Origin: Caballeronia hypogeia
Lineage (GTDB): Bacteria; Pseudomonadota; Gammaproteobacteria; Burkholderiales; Burkholderiaceae
Assembly: GCF_001544875.2 (NCBI RefSeq)
Contig: NZ_FCOA02000018.1
Coordinates: forward strand, 94,338-158,337
Direction of reading: 5' to 3'
Length of the DNA stretch: 64,000 bases
The notes below the pieces were generated by a model. The model had not been told where the DNA came from. It saw nothing but the letters and a program-made list of their open reading frames with translations, and ran no database searches. This document shows positions 1-9,158 of the stretch, piece after piece; position 1 is the stretch's first letter, and each line of letters opens with the position of its first letter. The translations under genes were made by a program, and so were the position numbers.

Positions 1-1
1 C

Positions 2-469
2 CGGGAAGCGGCGCTCGCGCAACGTCAGATCGAGGCGATGCGCATCCGCACGTCGGGGCCGGCGCAGGCCGTATCGGAACTATCGGGCGGCAATCAGCAG
101 AAGGTCGTGATCGGGCGCTGGCTCGCGCGCGACTGCTCCGTGCTGCTGTTCGACGAGCCGACGCGCGGCATCGACGTCGGCGCGAAGTTCGACATCTACG
201 GGCTGATGGGCGCACTCGCTCGCGAGGGGCGCGCGCTGGTCGTCGTGTCGAGCGATCTGCGCGAGCTGATGCTGATCTGCGACCGCATCGGCGTGATGTC
301 GGCGGGGCGCATGACGGGCGTGTTCGAGCGCGCGAACTGGACGCAGGACGCGCTGCTCGCGGCGGCGTTCTCGGGATACGCGAAACGCGAGGCAATCATG
401 CACGAGCCGATCGCGCCGGACGCGAAAGCGCCTGACACCGAGGCGCCCGAAGACAACGTGGAGCATTGA
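2..469 (+). CDS. rbsA: Ribose ABC transporter ATP-binding protein, 3' part
   Basis: Carboxy-terminal part of a sugar ABC ATPase; its 5' end lies outside the window and the reading frame is open from base 2. The second nucleotide-binding domain shows the ABC signature LSGGN followed by a Walker B of the form LLFDEPTRGID and the H-loop region (VVVSSDL). The TRGID form is typical of the CUT2 (RbsA/MglA/XylG) ATPases, which energise uptake of ribose-type sugars. The stop TGA abuts the ATG of the permease gene (TGAATG), which indicates translational coupling. The ribose assignment comes from the rbsC, rbsR and rbsK genes downstream. The tail is rich in Ala, Pro and Asp and extends past the conserved domain. 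Confidence 0.9.
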   Translation, partial: REAALAQRQIEAMRIRTSGPAQAVSELSGGNQQKVVIGRWLARDCSVLLFDEPTRGIDVGAKFDIYGLMGALAREGRALVVVSSDLRELMLICDRIGVMSAGRMTGVFERANWTQDALLAAAFSGYAKREAIMHEPIAPDAKAPDTEAPEDNVEH

Positions 470-1459
470 ATGAGCGAAGCCAATCTGCCCGCCGATGCGC
501 CGAAGAGCACGAAAGGCGTCGGCACGCGTCTGGGCATTTCGAATTACCTGGGTCTGGCGGGCGCGCTCGCCGCGATGATCGCGCTGTTTTCCGTGCTGAG
601 TTCGCATTTCCTGACGTACGACACGTTCAGCACGATCGCGAACCAGATTCCGGATCTCGTCGTGATGTCGGTCGGCATGACCTTCGTGCTGATCATCGCG
701 GGGATCGATCTGTCGGTGGGCTCGGTGCTGGCGCTGGGCGCTTCGGTGGTGAGCGTGGCCGCGCTCAAGTGGCACTGGCCGGCGTTTCCGGCCGCGCTGA
801 TCGGGCTCGCGGCCGCCGCGCTCACGGGCACGGTGACCGGACTCGTGACGGTGGCGTGGCGCATTCCGTCGTTCATCGTGTCGCTGGGCGTGCTGGAAGC
901 GGCGCGCGGGCTTGCGTATCAGATGACCAATTCGCGCACCGCGTATATCGGCGACGCGTTCGATTTCCTGTCGAATCCGATCGCCTTCGGCATCTCGCCC
1001 GCGTTCCTGATCGCGGTCGTGGTGATGATAATTGCGCATCTGGTCTTGACCCGAACGGTTTTTGGCCGATATCTCGTAGGTATCGGCACGAACGAGGAAG
1101 CGGTGCGGCTCGCCGGGGTCAATCCGCGGCCGTACAAGGTAATCGTTTTCGCGCTGATGGGCGCCTTGTCCGGACTCGCCGCGCTGTTCCAGATCTCGCG
1201 TCTGGAAGCCGCCGATCCGAACGCGGGCGCCGGCGCGGAACTGCAGGTGATCGCGGCGGTGGTGATCGGCGGCACGAGTCTGATGGGCGGGCGAGGTTCG
1301 GTCATCAGCACGTTTTTCGGCGTGTTGATCATTTCCGTGCTGGCCGCGGGGCTGGCCCAGATCGGTGCGAACGAGCCCACCAAGCGCATCATTACGGGTG
1401 CGGTGATCGTGGTGGCGGTGGTGCTGGATACTTACCGAAGCAGGAGAAAGCGGGTTTGA
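470..1459 (+). CDS. rbsC: Ribose ABC transporter permease
   Basis: 329-residue inner-membrane permease of the BPD_transp_2 family (RbsC/XylH/AraH), usual length for the family. It has alternating hydrophobic helices from about residue 20 to the end and the conserved cytoplasmic loop GGTSLMGGRGS near residues 265-275, which contacts the ATPase. It would form the pore through which ribose delivered by a periplasmic binding protein passes. No binding-protein gene is visible; it presumably lies left of the window. The start directly follows the rbsA stop. Substrate is inferred from the neighbouring ribokinase and LacI regulator. Confidence 0.92.
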   Translation: MSEANLPADAPKSTKGVGTRLGISNYLGLAGALAAMIALFSVLSSHFLTYDTFSTIANQIPDLVVMSVGMTFVLIIAGIDLSVGSVLALGASVVSVAALKWHWPAFPAALIGLAAAALTGTVTGLVTVAWRIPSFIVSLGVLEAARGLAYQMTNSRTAYIGDAFDFLSNPIAFGISPAFLIAVVVMIIAHLVLTRTVFGRYLVGIGTNEEAVRLAGVNPRPYKVIVFALMGALSGLAALFQISRLEAADPNAGAGAELQVIAAVVIGGTSLMGGRGSVISTFFGVLIISVLAAGLAQIGANEPTKRIITGAVIVVAVVLDTYRSRRKRV

Positions 1460-1693
1460 TCGAGGGACGGCGCTGGCCTGGCTCCGCACGGGGTGGAGTG
1501 GCGGCCGGCGACGGTGGTGAAGAGCACCGGCGGGAGCAAACGTGCGCGCGAGTGAAAGCGCACGCCCGACCGGCGCGACAGCAAGGAAGCAAGCAGGGCG
1601 CGGGGAAAGCAGCAAGGCGCAGTCATGCAGGTCGCGCCGCATGCCTTACGACCAATAAGAGCAGTAAGACCTAAGCAAAGCGAAGGACGATGT

Positions 1694-2731
1694 ATGGCGA
1701 CGATCAAAGACGTGGCAGCCATTGCCGGGGTGTCGTTCACGACGGTATCCCATGTAGTGAACAATTCACGGCCGGTGTCGGCCGACGTGCGGGCGAAAGT
1801 CGAGCGGGCGATCCGCGAACTCGACTATGTGCCGTCGGCGGTGGCGCGCTCGCTGAAGGCGCGCTCCACCGCGACGATCGGCCTGCTCGTGCCGAACGCG
1901 ACGAATCCGTATTTCGCCGAGCTCGCGCGCGGTGTCGAAGACGGCTGCGCGAAGAACGGCTATTGCGTGTTCTTCTGCAACTCCGACGACGATCCCGCCA
2001 AGCAGCGCAACTATCTGCGCGTGTTGCAGGAGAAGCGCATCGACGGGCTGGTGATCGCATCGGCGGGTGAGGATTCGGTGCTCGCGCAGTGCCTCGCCGG
2101 CGCGCGCGAGCCGCTCGTGATCGTCGACCGCAATATCGAGGGGCTGCAATCCGATCTCGTGCAGATCGACCACGAAAAGGGTGCCTATCTCGCCACCCGG
2201 CATCTGCTGCAGCTCGGGCATGCGCAGATCGGCTGCATCACCGGGCCGGTGGCGACCGCCGTCTCCGCCATGCGCCTGCACGGCTTCATCCGCGCGATGG
2301 CCGAGCGCGGCATCGAGATCGCGCCGAACGCGATCGTGCAGAGCGACTTTTCCGCGACGGGCGGTTACGCCGCGGCCTCGCAATTGCTCGACACCATGCG
2401 GCCGACGGCGATCTTCGCGTGCAACGACATGATGGGCATCGGCGCGCTGCGTGCGGCGGCCGAGCGCCATATCCGCGTGCCCGAGGATTGCTCGATCATC
2501 GGCTTCGACGATGTCGAGCTGTCGCGCTACACGTATCCGGCGCTGTCGACGGTCGGGCAGTCGGTGCGCGCGCTGGGCGAAATGGCCGCGCAGACGCTGA
2601 TCGACCGCATTACCGGTAAGCTGGAAGGCACGACGCGCCGCCGCGTGGTGGCGCCGCGTCTGGTGCGTCGCGAATCGACGGCGGTGGCGCCCGAGGCGCG
2701 CCTGGGCGCGGACGAAGCCGCGCAGGCGTAA
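1694..2731 (+). CDS. rbsR: LacI-family transcriptional regulator, probable ribose repressor
   Basis: 345-residue LacI/GalR regulator. Residues 1-25 (MATIKDVAAIAGVS, then TTVSHVVNN) are the classic LacI helix-turn-helix plus hinge start, followed by a periplasmic-binding-like effector domain (TIGLLVPNATNPYFAEL; late IFACNDMMGIGALRAA). The start at 1694 was chosen because an AAGGA ribosome binding site precedes it and the domain begins there; an in-frame upstream ATG at 1625 would add 23 unrelated residues. It lies between rbsC and rbsK, as in many beta-proteobacterial ribose operons, so it probably represses the operon until ribose binds. The last 20 residues are an Ala/Glu-rich tail beyond the family core. 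Confidence 0.88.
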   Translation: MATIKDVAAIAGVSFTTVSHVVNNSRPVSADVRAKVERAIRELDYVPSAVARSLKARSTATIGLLVPNATNPYFAELARGVEDGCAKNGYCVFFCNSDDDPAKQRNYLRVLQEKRIDGLVIASAGEDSVLAQCLAGAREPLVIVDRNIEGLQSDLVQIDHEKGAYLATRHLLQLGHAQIGCITGPVATAVSAMRLHGFIRAMAERGIEIAPNAIVQSDFSATGGYAAASQLLDTMRPTAIFACNDMMGIGALRAAAERHIRVPEDCSIIGFDDVELSRYTYPALSTVGQSVRALGEMAAQTLIDRITGKLEGTTRRRVVAPRLVRRESTAVAPEARLGADEAAQA

Positions 2732-2766
2732 AGGACGAAAGCGGTTTTTGGAAGGGAACGAACGAG

Positions 2767-3723
2767 ATGGGCAATAGCGCCAAAGCTGACGCGGCCAACG
2801 GCGCCAGGATCGGCCGCGTGACCGTGATCGGCAGCCTCAACATGGACCTTGTCGCGCGCGCGCCGCGCCTGCCGCGGCCGGGCGAGACGCTCGCCGGCCA
2901 CGCCTTCGCGCAGGTCCCGGGCGGCAAGGGCGGCAATCAGGCGGTCGCGGCGGCGCGTCTGGGCGCGAACGTTGCGATGATCGGCTGCGTCGGCGACGAT
3001 TCGAACGGCGCGACGCTCAGAGGCAGTCTCGAGGCGGAAGGCATCGACTGCACGGCGCTCGCTACCAGCGCCAGCGCGCCGACGGGCGTGGCGCTGATCG
3101 TTGTCGACGACGCCAGTCAGAACGCGATCGTGATTGTCGCCGGCAGCAACGCGCAAGTGACGCCCGCGAACATCGCGGCGCACGAGGCGCTGCTCGCGCA
3201 GGCGGACGTGATCGTCTGCCAGCTCGAAACGCCGCTCGACACCGTGCGCTCGGCGCTCGCCGCTGGGCGGGTTCTCAAGCGCACGACCATCCTCAATCCC
3301 GCGCCGGCTGCGCGCAAGCTGCCGCCGGACTGGTTCCCGCTGATCGACTATCTGATTCCGAACGAGCTCGAAGCCGCGACGCTCTCGGGCGTGATGATCG
3401 AGACGCCCGACGACGCGCGCCGCGCCGCGCAGACACTCAAGGCGAAAGGCGCACGCAACGTGATCGTGACGCTCGGCTCGCAGGGCGTGCTCGCGCTGCT
3501 GGACGGCGCGGACGAGGCCGGCGTGCACTTTCCGTCGCCGAATGTCGAAGCCGTCGATACGACCGCGGCCGGGGACACCTTCGTCGGCGGCTTCGCGGCG
3601 GAGCTCGCGCGCGGCAGCGCCGTCACCGAGGCAATCACGTTCGGCCAGCGCGCGGCGGCGATCGCCGTGACGCGTGAAGGGGCGCAGCCATCCATTCCGC
3701 ACCGCAGCGAAATTTCCGCATAA
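2767..3723 (+). CDS. rbsK: Ribokinase
   Basis: 318-residue PfkB-family sugar kinase that phosphorylates ribose to ribose 5-phosphate after uptake. Both family signatures are present: the Gly-rich N-terminal motif GGKGGNQAVAAARLGA near residues 57-72 and the C-terminal motif DTTAAGDTFVGGF with the expected catalytic base at Asp270. It starts 35 bases after rbsR with a GGAAGGGAA ribosome binding site, so it is in the same transcript. A strong intrinsic terminator follows and closes the operon. Other PfkB sugar kinases look similar, but the neighbours favour ribose. Confidence 0.93.
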   Translation: MGNSAKADAANGARIGRVTVIGSLNMDLVARAPRLPRPGETLAGHAFAQVPGGKGGNQAVAAARLGANVAMIGCVGDDSNGATLRGSLEAEGIDCTALATSASAPTGVALIVVDDASQNAIVIVAGSNAQVTPANIAAHEALLAQADVIVCQLETPLDTVRSALAAGRVLKRTTILNPAPAARKLPPDWFPLIDYLIPNELEAATLSGVMIETPDDARRAAQTLKAKGARNVIVTLGSQGVLALLDGADEAGVHFPSPNVEAVDTTAAGDTFVGGFAAELARGSAVTEAITFGQRAAAIAVTREGAQPSIPHRSEISA

Positions 3724-3741
3724 GTCTGCAATGTTCGCTGA

Positions 3742-3768
3742 AAAACGGCGCGCTTGATGCGCCGTTTT
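3742..3768 (+). terminator. Intrinsic terminator of the rbs operon
   Basis: Perfect 10-base inverted repeat AAAACGGCGC / GCGCCGTTTT with a 7-base loop, ending in a T run and lying 18 bases after the rbsK stop. A-flank and T-flank make it able to act in both directions, but only the plus-strand operon ends here. Confidence 0.9.
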
Positions 3769-3948
3769 CTCTTCAGACGAAACGGATTCCTCAAGTCCTG
3801 TCTCTTTCGCGCCGTTTACGTCGATAACGGGTGCGCGCTGTCGCGCGTCCCGAGACGATGGAAAAGGGCGACGCGGATCGGCCGCGCGATCGTCAGCTGG
3901 CTCGATCGGCCGGAAGAGCCGCGCTCAAGCGGCATCAGGGACAACTCA

Positions 3949-5679
3949 ATGAACAAGGCTTTGACGATCAAGGCGCGCCTGGGAATCTCGATGGCGTTTC
4001 TGGGTGCGCTGCTCATCGCGATCGGCGCGCTGGGGCTGGCTGGCATGAGTCACTCGAACGGTGCGTTCCTCAACACGTATTCCGTGCAGATGCCGGCGGC
4101 GATCGCGGTCGGCAACGCGGAGATGTACGCGGCGCGCGAGCGTCTCGTGTTCGACCGCGCCGCGCTGCTGGCCGGCACCGCCGAAGTGGCGGCCACCGTC
4201 GAGCGCTCGCGAATGATGCGCGAGCGCGCCGACGGCTACTGGAAGGAATACATGGCGCTCGCGCAGGCGCCCGAGGAAAGGCGTCTCGCGCAGGCGGCGC
4301 AGGAGAAGCGCCTCGCGCTGCAGGGCATCGTCGATCGCGGCATCGCGTCGATCCTCGCCAACGATCATGACGGCATCATCGAGAACGCGAAGGCGATGCA
4401 GGTCACCTACAACGAGCTGGCGCAAGCGAACGACGCGCTGCGCAAGTACCTCACGGAAGCATCGAAACAGAGCTACGACGCGACGCAGAGCAGCTTCGAA
4501 TGGCTGCGCGGGCTCGGCATGGGCGCCATCGCGCTGGGCATTCTGGCGGCGTCGTTCGCGTGGTTCTCGCTGCGGCGCGCGATCGCGCGGCCGCTCGAAG
4601 ACGCGCTCGGCCATTTCGAGGCGATCGCGGCAGGTGATCTGCGTCGCGAAGTCGTGGTCACGTCGCGCGACGAAATGGGTCAACTGCTCGCGGGACTTGC
4701 CAAAATGCGCGCCAGCCTGCTCGCGACGGTGCGCACCGTGCGCACCGGCTCCGAATCGATCGCCTCGGCCACGCAGCAGATCGCGGCGGGCAACACCGAT
4801 CTTTCGTCGCGCACCGAGGAACAGGCCTCCGCGCTGCAGGAAACCGCATCGAGCATGGAAGAGCTGACCGGCACCGTGCGACAGAACGCCGACAACGCCC
4901 GCCAGGCGAGCGCGCTCGCGGCGAACGCCTCGGAGATCGCGGGCAAGGGAAGCGCGGTCGTCACGCAGGTCGTCGACACGATGCGCGAGATCAACGGCAG
5001 CTCGTCGAAGATCGCGGACATCATCTCGATCATCGAGGGCATTGCGTTCCAGACCAATATCCTCGCGCTCAACGCGGCGGTGGAAGCCGCGCGCGCCGGC
5101 GAGGAAGGGCGCGGCTTCGCGGTCGTCGCGGGCGAGGTGCGCAGCCTCGCGCAACGCTCGTCGGCGGCGGCCAAGGAAATCAAGGAGCTGATCGACACGT
5201 CGGTGGCGCGCGTGCAGACCGGTACGACGCTCGTCGACGAAGCCGGCCGGACGATGAACGAGATCATCGGCGCGGTGCAGCGCGTGACCGACATCATGGG
5301 CGAGATCGCGGCGGCATCGGAGGAGCAGTCGAGCGGCATCGAGCAGGTATCGCGCGCGGTCACTCAGATGGACGAAGTGACGCAGCAGAACGCCGCGCTG
5401 GTCGAGGAGGCGGCAGCCGCCGCGCAATCGCTCGAAGATCAGGCTGCGCGCCTGCGGCACGCGGTGGCCGTGTTCCAGATCAGCGACGGCGCGCAGGAGC
5501 AGGCGCCCGCGACTGCGGCCGCACGTTCGCCCGTCATTGCATCGCGTGCAACGGTTAACGTGCGCGTCGCGCAAAGACCGGTCGCCGCGACACCCGCCAG
5601 GCGCGCCGCGCCACCAGCCGCGCCAGCACCGAAACAAACTGCAACGGCCGACGCCGGCGGGGACTGGGAGACGTTCTGA
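3949..5679 (+). CDS. Methyl-accepting chemotaxis protein
   Basis: 576-residue chemoreceptor. An N-terminal membrane helix (about residues 12-32), a roughly 150-residue periplasmic four-helix type sensor, a second membrane helix (about 190-212), a HAMP region and a long cytoplasmic coiled coil can be seen. The signalling tip IIEGIAFQTNILALNAAVEA is intact, so it should couple to CheW and CheA. The chain ends in DWETF, matching the NWETF-type pentapeptide that tethers CheR and CheB, so it is probably a high-abundance, self-adapting receptor. The start at 3949 has an AGGGAC site and gives the typical short N terminus; an open frame runs further up to 3754. The ligand is unknown; a link to ribose is only suggested by the neighbouring rbs operon. 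Confidence 0.92.
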   Translation: MNKALTIKARLGISMAFLGALLIAIGALGLAGMSHSNGAFLNTYSVQMPAAIAVGNAEMYAARERLVFDRAALLAGTAEVAATVERSRMMRERADGYWKEYMALAQAPEERRLAQAAQEKRLALQGIVDRGIASILANDHDGIIENAKAMQVTYNELAQANDALRKYLTEASKQSYDATQSSFEWLRGLGMGAIALGILAASFAWFSLRRAIARPLEDALGHFEAIAAGDLRREVVVTSRDEMGQLLAGLAKMRASLLATVRTVRTGSESIASATQQIAAGNTDLSSRTEEQASALQETASSMEELTGTVRQNADNARQASALAANASEIAGKGSAVVTQVVDTMREINGSSSKIADIISIIEGIAFQTNILALNAAVEAARAGEEGRGFAVVAGEVRSLAQRSSAAAKEIKELIDTSVARVQTGTTLVDEAGRTMNEIIGAVQRVTDIMGEIAAASEEQSSGIEQVSRAVTQMDEVTQQNAALVEEAAAAAQSLEDQAARLRHAVAVFQISDGAQEQAPATAAARSPVIASRATVNVRVAQRPVAATPARRAAPPAAPAPKQTATADAGGDWETF

Positions 5680-5714
5680 GCATTGCATGCGGTGCGGTGA
5701 CGCGGCGAACGCGC

Positions 5715-5746
5715 GGTCGCGCGCGCGAAACTTCACGCGCGCGACC
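5715..5746. terminator. GC-rich hairpin after the chemoreceptor gene
   Basis: Perfect 11-base inverted repeat GGTCGCGCGCG / CGCGCGCGACC with a 10-base loop, 36 bases past the chemoreceptor stop. There is no T tract, so it is at best a weak or Rho-assisted terminator, or an mRNA-stabilising stem. Confidence 0.35.
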
Positions 5747-5824
5747 AACGCCGAACCGGTAACCCGTACACTGATGGACACGTGCCTGAGTGTTCGCAGG
5801 CACAGTCCACACGAGGATACCGAC

Positions 5825-6586
5825 ATGACCGGATCGACACTCGCCGCGAAGCTCGCGGAGGCCCGCCGCCGGCATCAGCCGATCGAGCTGCTGGAACATG
5901 GCGACATTCCCGCCGACGCGCCCACCGCGTACGCCATTCAGCACGAGATGCTTAAAGAGTCGCAGGCGCGCATCGGCGCCTGGAAGATCGGAGCGCGCGC
6001 GCCGGACGCGCTCGCCACCGGCGCGCCCATCGACGCCGCGCTCGTGTATGCATCGCCCGCGCGGCTTCCTTTCAATGGCTTCTTCCGCGTACTGGTGGAG
6101 CTGGAAATCGCGTTCCGCTTCGCCTATGCGCTACCTGCGCGCATCGAACCTTACACGCGCGAGGAAGTGTTCGATGCGATAGGCGGTATCGCGGTCGCGC
6201 TCGAAGTGGTCGACAGCCGTTTCGCGCAATGGCCCAATCTCGATCCGCTCGCCCAGCTCGCGGATTCGCAGAACAACGGTGCGCTCGTCGTCTCGGGCAT
6301 GGAGCCTTATGACGTGGTCGCGCCCGGCTTCGACTTTCTCGCGCCCCGCCTGGAATTCACGCTGGATGGCGAGTCGATCGCGCCGGCTGCGCTCGGCAAT
6401 CCGGCGGGCGACCCGCGCGAGTTGCTGCCGTGGCTCGTTAACCATTGTTCGCGCATGGGTCTGACCGTGGAGCCGTTCTGGACCATCACGACCGGCTCTT
6501 ACACGGGCGCATACCGCATCGAAGGGCCGGCGATGCTGCATGGTGCAATCGACCGCATCGGCGAACTCGAACTGGTGCTTGCATGA
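5825..6586 (+). CDS. 2-keto-4-pentenoate hydratase-like protein (MhpD/FAH family)
   Basis: 253-residue member of the fumarylacetoacetate hydrolase/MhpD group, whose members hydrate 2-keto-pent-4-enoates or decarboxylate 4-oxalocrotonate in meta-cleavage pathways. Family features include IGAWKIGARAP near residues 51-60 and the acidic stretch VELEIAFRFA near residue 95, where the family places metal-binding Glu residues. The start at 5825 has a GAGGAT site 8 bases upstream. No ring-cleavage or thiolase genes are adjacent, so it seems to be a stand-alone gene and its true substrate cannot be read from context. Confidence 0.78.
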   Translation: MTGSTLAAKLAEARRRHQPIELLEHGDIPADAPTAYAIQHEMLKESQARIGAWKIGARAPDALATGAPIDAALVYASPARLPFNGFFRVLVELEIAFRFAYALPARIEPYTREEVFDAIGGIAVALEVVDSRFAQWPNLDPLAQLADSQNNGALVVSGMEPYDVVAPGFDFLAPRLEFTLDGESIAPAALGNPAGDPRELLPWLVNHCSRMGLTVEPFWTITTGSYTGAYRIEGPAMLHGAIDRIGELELVLA

Positions 6587-6990
6587 CGAAAAGAGAAACG
6601 CCGCGCAGCGGGTACGGTTATTGATTTCGATATGCGCGCATCGATGCATTGCATTGCATGAATGTATGTATGTACGACTCGACTCTGAGTGCGCGAGCAC
6701 GCAACCGACGCGGAGACACAGCGTTGGCGGAAGGGAGCAGTGGATTGGTGGCGATGAGCGCGGGGAAGCGCACAGGCAGGAAAGATATCGAGCAACACGA
6801 TACCGATATCGGGAAGAGGATTGTAGGTCACCGAAAATAATTCGTGTAGCTAGAGCTTCCTCCCGATGTGGTTACACGTAGCAAGTGCGTGAAAAAAAAT
6901 TCGAAAGGGTTTAGGATGATTTCAAGCGATGTCGTTTCGATTACGCGCGTTGCGCACGGCATAGCTTTCTGACTTCGGCGAGGAGGTAGC
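6587..6990. other. Intergenic region upstream of prkA
   Basis: About 400 bases without a convincing gene. It is more AT-rich than its surroundings, contains short TATG/TGCAT iterations near 6650-6672, and an inverted repeat GATATCG (6784-6790) / CGATATC (6804-6810) with a 13-base spacer. An A-rich stretch (6891-6899) precedes prkA. It probably holds the promoter and regulatory sites of the prkA operon; I cannot identify a sigma-54 or sigma-70 core with confidence. Confidence 0.5.
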
Positions 6991-8913
6991 ATGGATATCT
7001 ACAGCAGTTTCGCGACCCGCTTCGAAAAAACCCGCGAGGAGGAATTCTCGCTCGAAGAGTACCTCGCGCTCTGCAAGGATGATCCTGCCACATATGCAAC
7101 AGCGGGCGAACGCATGTTGACGGCCATCGGGGAACCGGAGATGGTCGACACTCGCCTCGACCCGCGTTTATCGCGTGTGTTTGCAAACAAGGTCATCAAG
7201 GTGTATCCCGCATTCCGTGAGTTCTACGGGATGGAAGAAGTAATCGAGAATGTCGTGTCGTACTTCCGGCACGCGGCACAGGGTCTGGAAGAGAAGAAGC
7301 AGATCCTGTATCTGCTGGGTCCGGTGGGCGGCGGGAAGTCGTCAATCGCCGAACGACTGAAGCAGCTCATGGAGCGTGTGCCGTTCTATTCGCTCAAGGG
7401 CTCGCCCGTCAACGAATCGCCACTCGGTCTCTTCGATTACGACGAAGACGGTCCGGTGCTGGAAGAGCAGTACGGCATTCCGCGCCGCTATCTGAAGAGC
7501 ATTCTTTCGCCGTGGGCTGTGAAGCGCCTGCACGAATACAACGGCGACATCCGCAAGTTCCGCGTGGTGCGCCGCTATCCTTCCATCCTGCGTCAGATCG
7601 GCATCGCGAAGACCGAGCCGGGCGACGAGAACAACCAGGACATCTCGTCGCTCGTCGGCAAGGTGGATATCCGCAAGCTCGAAACCTATTCGCAGGACGA
7701 CGCGGACGCGTACAGCTATTCCGGCGGCCTGTGCCTCGCCAATCAGGGCTTGCTGGAATTCGTCGAAATGTTCAAGGCGCCGATCAAGGTGCTGCACCCG
7801 TTGTTGACCGCCACCCAGGAAGGCAACTTCAAGGGCACGGAAGGCTTCGGTGCGATTCCGTTCGACGGCGTCATCCTCGCGCACTCGAACGAGTCTGAGT
7901 GGAAGGCGTTCCGCAACAACAAGAACAACGAAGCACTGCTCGACCGCATCTTCGTTGTGAAGGTGCCGTACTGCCTGCGTTACGGCGAAGAGATCAAGAT
8001 CTACGAGAAGCTCCTGCGCAATTCGTCCCTCGCCGAGGCGGTCTGCGCACCGGGCACGCTCAAGATGATGGCGCAGATGGCCGTGCTCACACGTCTGCAT
8101 GAACCGGAGAACTCGAGCCTGTTCTCGAAGATGCAGGTGTACGACGGCGAGAACCTGAAGGACACGGACCCGAAGGCGAAGTCCTATCAGGAGTATCGCG
8201 ATTACGCGGGCGTCGATGAAGGCATGACCGGCGTCTCCACGCGCTTTGCGTTCAAGATCCTGTCGCGCGTCTTCAACTTCGATTCGAGCGAGGTCGCAGC
8301 CAATCCGGTGCATCTAATGTATGTGCTCGAACAGCAGATCGAGCGCGAGCAGTTCCCGCCGGAGACGGAGCAGAAGTATCTTTCGTTCATCAAGGACGTT
8401 CTGGCCTCGCGCTACGCCGAATTCATCGGCAAGGAAATTCAGACTGCTTATCTGGAGTCGTATTCGGAGTATGGACAAAACATCTTCGACCGCTATGTGA
8501 CGTATGCGGACTTCTGGATTCAGGACCAGGAATTCCGCGATCACGACACCGGCGAGAGCTTCGACCGCGCGGCCCTGAACGCCGAACTGGAGAAGATCGA
8601 GAAGCCCGCGGGCATCAGCAACCCGAAGGACTTCCGCAACGAGATAGTGAACTTCGTGTTGCGCGCTCGTGCGGCCAACGGCGGCAAGAACCCGGCGTGG
8701 ATCAGCTACGAGAAGCTGCGCGTGGTGATCGAGAAGAAGATGTTCTCCAACACCGAAGAACTTCTGCCGGTGATTTCGTTCAATGCGAAAGGCTCGGCCG
8801 AAGAGCAGCGCAAGCACGAGGACTTCGTCAATCGCATGGTCGCGAAGGGCTATACGCCGAAGCAGGTGCGTCTCCTGTGCGACTGGTATCTGCGCGTGCG
8901 CAAGTCGTCGTGA
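6991..8913 (+). CDS. prkA: PrkA-type serine protein kinase (YeaG)
   Basis: 640-residue PrkA/YeaG protein, normal length. The N-terminal AAA-like domain has a Walker A motif GPVGGGKSS at residues 110-118, and the C-terminal region is the PrkA kinase-like domain. In E. coli YeaG is a serine kinase (or AAA protease-like protein) induced under nitrogen starvation and stationary phase. The GAGGAGGT ribosome binding site 3 bases before the ATG is very strong. It begins the conserved prkA-yeaH-spoVR set. A 400-base AT-richer leader precedes it, suggesting stress-controlled transcription. Confidence 0.95.
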   Translation: MDIYSSFATRFEKTREEEFSLEEYLALCKDDPATYATAGERMLTAIGEPEMVDTRLDPRLSRVFANKVIKVYPAFREFYGMEEVIENVVSYFRHAAQGLEEKKQILYLLGPVGGGKSSIAERLKQLMERVPFYSLKGSPVNESPLGLFDYDEDGPVLEEQYGIPRRYLKSILSPWAVKRLHEYNGDIRKFRVVRRYPSILRQIGIAKTEPGDENNQDISSLVGKVDIRKLETYSQDDADAYSYSGGLCLANQGLLEFVEMFKAPIKVLHPLLTATQEGNFKGTEGFGAIPFDGVILAHSNESEWKAFRNNKNNEALLDRIFVVKVPYCLRYGEEIKIYEKLLRNSSLAEAVCAPGTLKMMAQMAVLTRLHEPENSSLFSKMQVYDGENLKDTDPKAKSYQEYRDYAGVDEGMTGVSTRFAFKILSRVFNFDSSEVAANPVHLMYVLEQQIEREQFPPETEQKYLSFIKDVLASRYAEFIGKEIQTAYLESYSEYGQNIFDRYVTYADFWIQDQEFRDHDTGESFDRAALNAELEKIEKPAGISNPKDFRNEIVNFVLRARAANGGKNPAWISYEKLRVVIEKKMFSNTEELLPVISFNAKGSAEEQRKHEDFVNRMVAKGYTPKQVRLLCDWYLRVRKSS

Positions 8914-9158
8914 CGTAATGTGTGAAGGGTTCGCGCCCGGCCTGATTGCGGGCGTGAATCCGATGACCGGGAACGGCGCTTCGACTCGTTGCGCTTCGTT
9001 CCGGTCCCGCGCAGCGCGGGAGTTATGATGTCCGTGGTCGTGCGGGCGTGCGGATTGCGTCCGGCGGCACGAGGACAGTTTGCGAGACAGAGACGCTGCG
9101 ACAGAACCTTGGCTCACGCAGCGCCTCGCCATCTCGCCAATAACGCGGGAGACTGGAT

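Noticed and set aside
1460..1693. Possible small gene between rbsC and rbsR
   Set aside because: Frames here are short, Arg/Gly-rich and without a start signal; the stretch is probably leader for rbsR.
8914..9158. Possible gene between prkA and yeaH
   Set aside because: Short open frames lack ribosome binding sites and recognisable sequence; treated as a long intra-operon gap.
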